Part shown: positions 6,470 through 7,869 of the stretch, piece by piece
How the letters are laid out: every line of letters begins with the position of its first letter
Numbering within the stretch: the stretch's first letter is position 1
Origin: an uncultured Eubacteriales bacterium
GTDB taxonomy: Bacteria; Bacillota; Clostridia; Lachnospirales; Lachnospiraceae
DNA length: 7,869 nucleotides
Direction: 5' to 3'
Assembly: GCA_900321525.1 (NCBI GenBank)
Contig: ONWL01000072.1
Location: 1-7,869 of the forward strand
Program-made: the position numbers and the translations under genes
Notes under the pieces: generated by a model
What the model saw: only the letters and a program-made list of their open reading frames with translations
Databases searched by the model: none
What the model was told of the DNA's origin: nothing

Positions 6470-7630
6470 TACGAAATTAGTATAAATGAGACAGAAGGTG
6501 CTGCAAAGATTATTGTCATTGGTGTAGGTGGAGCTGGAAATAATGCAGTCAACCGTATGGTAGATGAGAATGTATTTGGTGTAGAGTTTATTGGAATCAA
6601 CACCGATAAGCAGGCCTTGGCATATTGTAAGGCCCCGACCGTATTACAGATCGGTGAAAAGCTGACCAAGGGGCTTGGTGCAGGCGGCAGACCTGAAGTT
6701 GGGGAAAAGGCAGCTGAGGAAAGCGTAGAGGAACTGAGAGAAGCCATTGTAGGAGCAGATATGGTATTTGTCACTTGTGGTATGGGTGGCGGTACTGGAA
6801 CCGGTGCAGCACCTGTGGTTGCCAAGCTGGCAAAGGATATGGGTATCCTGACCGTTGGCGTTGTCACAAAGCCGTTCCGTTTTGAAGGACGTGCCCGTTC
6901 CGGGTTTGCAGCTTCCGGTATTGAGAACCTGCGGGAAGCAGTAGATACTCTGATCGTCATTCCAAATGACCGACTGTTAGAACTGGTAGACAGACGCACC
7001 ACCATGCCAGATGCATTGAAGAAAGCAGATGAAGTATTACAGCAAGCAGTGAAGGGCATCACAGACTTGATCAACTATCCTGGACTGATCAATTTGGACT
7101 TTGCGGATGTATGTACCGTTATGAGAGACAAGGGTATTGCCCATGTAGGCATTGGTACGGCTACTGGAGATGATAAGGCGATGATTGCCATGCAGGAGGC
7201 ATTGTCTTCTCCGCTTCTTGAGACGAGCATTCAGGGTGCGTCTCATGTATTGCTGAATATTTCCGGTGATGTCAGTCTGCCGGAGATCAACGATGCCACT
7301 TCTTATATGGCAGAATTGGTAGGAGAAGATGCAGAGATCATCTTTGGTACCATTTATGACGAGAGCACACCGGATCAGGTGACTGTGACCATCATTGCCA
7401 CAGGTGTGACCGATACTGCAAAACCTGCATTTGGAGAGAAGAAGACAGCCAGAGAGTTTGTGAAGAAGACAGCTCCGGTACAGCCAGAGACAGCACAGCA
7501 GGAGTCTGCGGCTACCACACCTTCCAGACCGACTGTTGACAATACGTTCCGTAGACCAACCAACCAGTTTGTGCGTCCGAGCGTAGAAGAGAATCCAATC
7601 GACATTCCTACCTTCCTTAAGAAGAAATAA
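6467..7630 (+). CDS. ftsZ: Cell division protein FtsZ
   Basis: Tubulin-like GTPase that polymerises at midcell into the Z-ring and recruits the divisome. It has 387 residues, a normal length. Visible parts: a short N-terminal extension (1-12), KIIVIGVGGAGNNAVNRM (14-31) at the start of the GTP-binding domain, the tubulin signature GGGTGTG (107-113), and the T7 synergy loop NLDFAD (209-214) that completes GTP hydrolysis in the adjoining subunit. The C-terminal polymerisation domain runs to about 316. A Pro/Thr/Gln-rich variable linker follows (about 317-373), then the conserved terminal peptide NPIDIPTFLKKK (376-387), which binds membrane tethers such as FtsA or SepF. No ftsA is adjacent, so the tether is encoded elsewhere. 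The start is TTG at 6467. It is preceded by its own likely promoter and followed by a strong terminator, so it ends the cluster. Confidence 0.98.
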   Translation: MYEISINETEGAAKIIVIGVGGAGNNAVNRMVDENVFGVEFIGINTDKQALAYCKAPTVLQIGEKLTKGLGAGGRPEVGEKAAEESVEELREAIVGADMVFVTCGMGGGTGTGAAPVVAKLAKDMGILTVGVVTKPFRFEGRARSGFAASGIENLREAVDTLIVIPNDRLLELVDRRTTMPDALKKADEVLQQAVKGITDLINYPGLINLDFADVCTVMRDKGIAHVGIGTATGDDKAMIAMQEALSSPLLETSIQGASHVLLNISGDVSLPEINDATSYMAELVGEDAEIIFGTIYDESTPDQVTVTIIATGVTDTAKPAFGEKKTAREFVKKTAPVQPETAQQESAATTPSRPTVDNTFRRPTNQFVRPSVEENPIDIPTFLKKK

Positions 7631-7665
7631 GTCGTAATTATAAACATAACTGAAACAAAATGGTC

Positions 7666-7707
7666 AAAAGGGATATCTGGTATCGAGAGATGTCGGACAT
7701 CCCTTTT
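7666..7707 (+). terminator. Strong hairpin terminator after ftsZ
   Basis: AAAAGGGAT (7666-7674) pairs with ATCCCTTTT (7699-7707) over nine base pairs. After one A-C mismatch the stem continues for nine more pairs (7676-7684 with 7689-7697, three of them wobbles) and closes on a GAGA tetraloop of the GNRA type. The T run 7704-7707 forms the 3' side. It starts 35 bases after the ftsZ stop. The A run on the 5' side makes it nearly symmetrical, so it could also act on the other strand. Confidence 0.8.
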
Positions 7708-7715
7708 ATACGTAA

Positions 7716-7733
7716 AGCAGGCAATTGCCTGCT
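7716..7733 (+). promoter_or_regulatory. Perfect 18-base palindrome upstream of the decarboxylase gene
   Basis: AGCAGGCAATTGCCTGCT reads identically on both strands. It lies 8 bases after the ftsZ terminator and 27 bases before the ATG at 7761. As DNA it has the form of an operator for a dimeric regulator. As RNA it would fold into a 7-bp GC-rich hairpin with an AATT loop. There is no T run after it, so a second terminator is less likely. I cannot place a clear promoter around it. Confidence 0.5.
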
Positions 7734-7760
7734 CATGCGGATTGTAAAAGGAGAAATGAC

Positions 7761-7869
7761 ATGATTTCCTGCGATGTTTTTTTTGATGCGCTTCGCAAAG
7801 AAGGGATTGACTTTTTTACCGGTGTACCGGATTCGCTTCTCAGCAGTCTCAGTGCATGGCTCATTGCCC
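7761..7869 (+). CDS. aepY: Phosphonopyruvate decarboxylase-like protein (AepY family), N-terminal start only
   Basis: Only the first 36 codons are in the window (MISCDVFFDALRKEGIDFFTGVPDSLL...). The FFTGVPDSLL motif near residues 18-27 is characteristic of the N-terminal thiamine-diphosphate-binding part of phosphonopyruvate decarboxylase, which turns phosphonopyruvate into phosphonoacetaldehyde in phosphonate (2-aminoethylphosphonate) synthesis. Sulfopyruvate decarboxylase is a related alternative that this short piece cannot exclude. The start ATG 7761 has AAAAGGAG (7746-7753) seven bases upstream. It lies beyond the ftsZ terminator and behind a palindrome, so it is probably a separate transcription unit, unrelated to division. 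Whether PEP mutase (aepX) and an aminotransferase follow cannot be seen. Confidence 0.75.
   Translation, partial: MISCDVFFDALRKEGIDFFTGVPDSLLSSLSAWLIA

Noticed and set aside
6322..7074. A 250-codon open frame on the minus strand opposite the ftsZ leader and first half
   Set aside because: It is antisense to strongly conserved ftsZ, is low-complexity (Ser/Pro/Thr/Ala-rich), and matches no family I recognise; it is the mirror of ftsZ codon bias.
1..7869. tRNA or rRNA genes, CRISPR arrays, insertion sequences, or phage attachment sites
   Set aside because: No regularly spaced repeats, transposase-like frames, terminal inverted repeats around a gene, or cloverleaf-like stretches were seen on either strand.

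Overview
The window is a stretch of a division and cell wall (dcw) gene cluster from a low-to-moderate GC Gram-positive bacterium. It most resembles Clostridia of the Lachnospiraceae type. This rests on the protein flavour (FtsZ, FtsW, FtsQ and MurA motifs), purine-rich Shine-Dalgarno sequences before nearly every gene, two TTG starts with strong ribosome sites, and the gene order. All genes are on the + strand. The family assignment is inference from sequence character; no database search was possible.

Layout: the 3' end of a class B penicillin-binding protein (to 344); a 152-base gap with a good sigma-A-type promoter; mraY (497-1371), which is broken; murD (1473-2870); ftsW/spoVE (2972-4162); murA (4210-5469); ftsQ/divIB (5506-6234); a 232-base leader with a second promoter; ftsZ (6467-7630); a strong hairpin terminator (7666-7707); an 18-base perfect palindrome (7716-7733); and the first 36 codons of an AepY-type phosphonopyruvate decarboxylase-like gene (from 7761). 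Relative to the Bacillus subtilis order, murE is absent between the PBP and mraY, murG is absent between ftsW and murA, and ftsA is absent before ftsZ.

The genes form one pathway. MurA makes the first committed peptidoglycan precursor, MurD adds D-glutamate, and MraY puts the UDP-MurNAc-pentapeptide on undecaprenyl phosphate. FtsW polymerises glycan and the class B PBP crosslinks it at the septum. FtsQ holds the divisome together and FtsZ makes the ring that places it. The decarboxylase gene behind the terminator looks like a separate unit (phosphonate metabolism).

The main anomalies are as follows. (1) mraY is out of frame and about 76 nt short in its middle, with a GC-rich, non-hydrophobic stretch where membrane segments should be. 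This is either a pseudogene or an assembly or sequencing fault. (2) The candidate mraY and ftsZ promoters share an extended -35, identical spacing and nearly the same -10/start region. (3) Three of the spacers between successive genes carry a stem-loop. (4) A perfect palindrome lies upstream of the decarboxylase gene. I see no convincing new biological system; most of the window is ordinary, essential housekeeping sequence.
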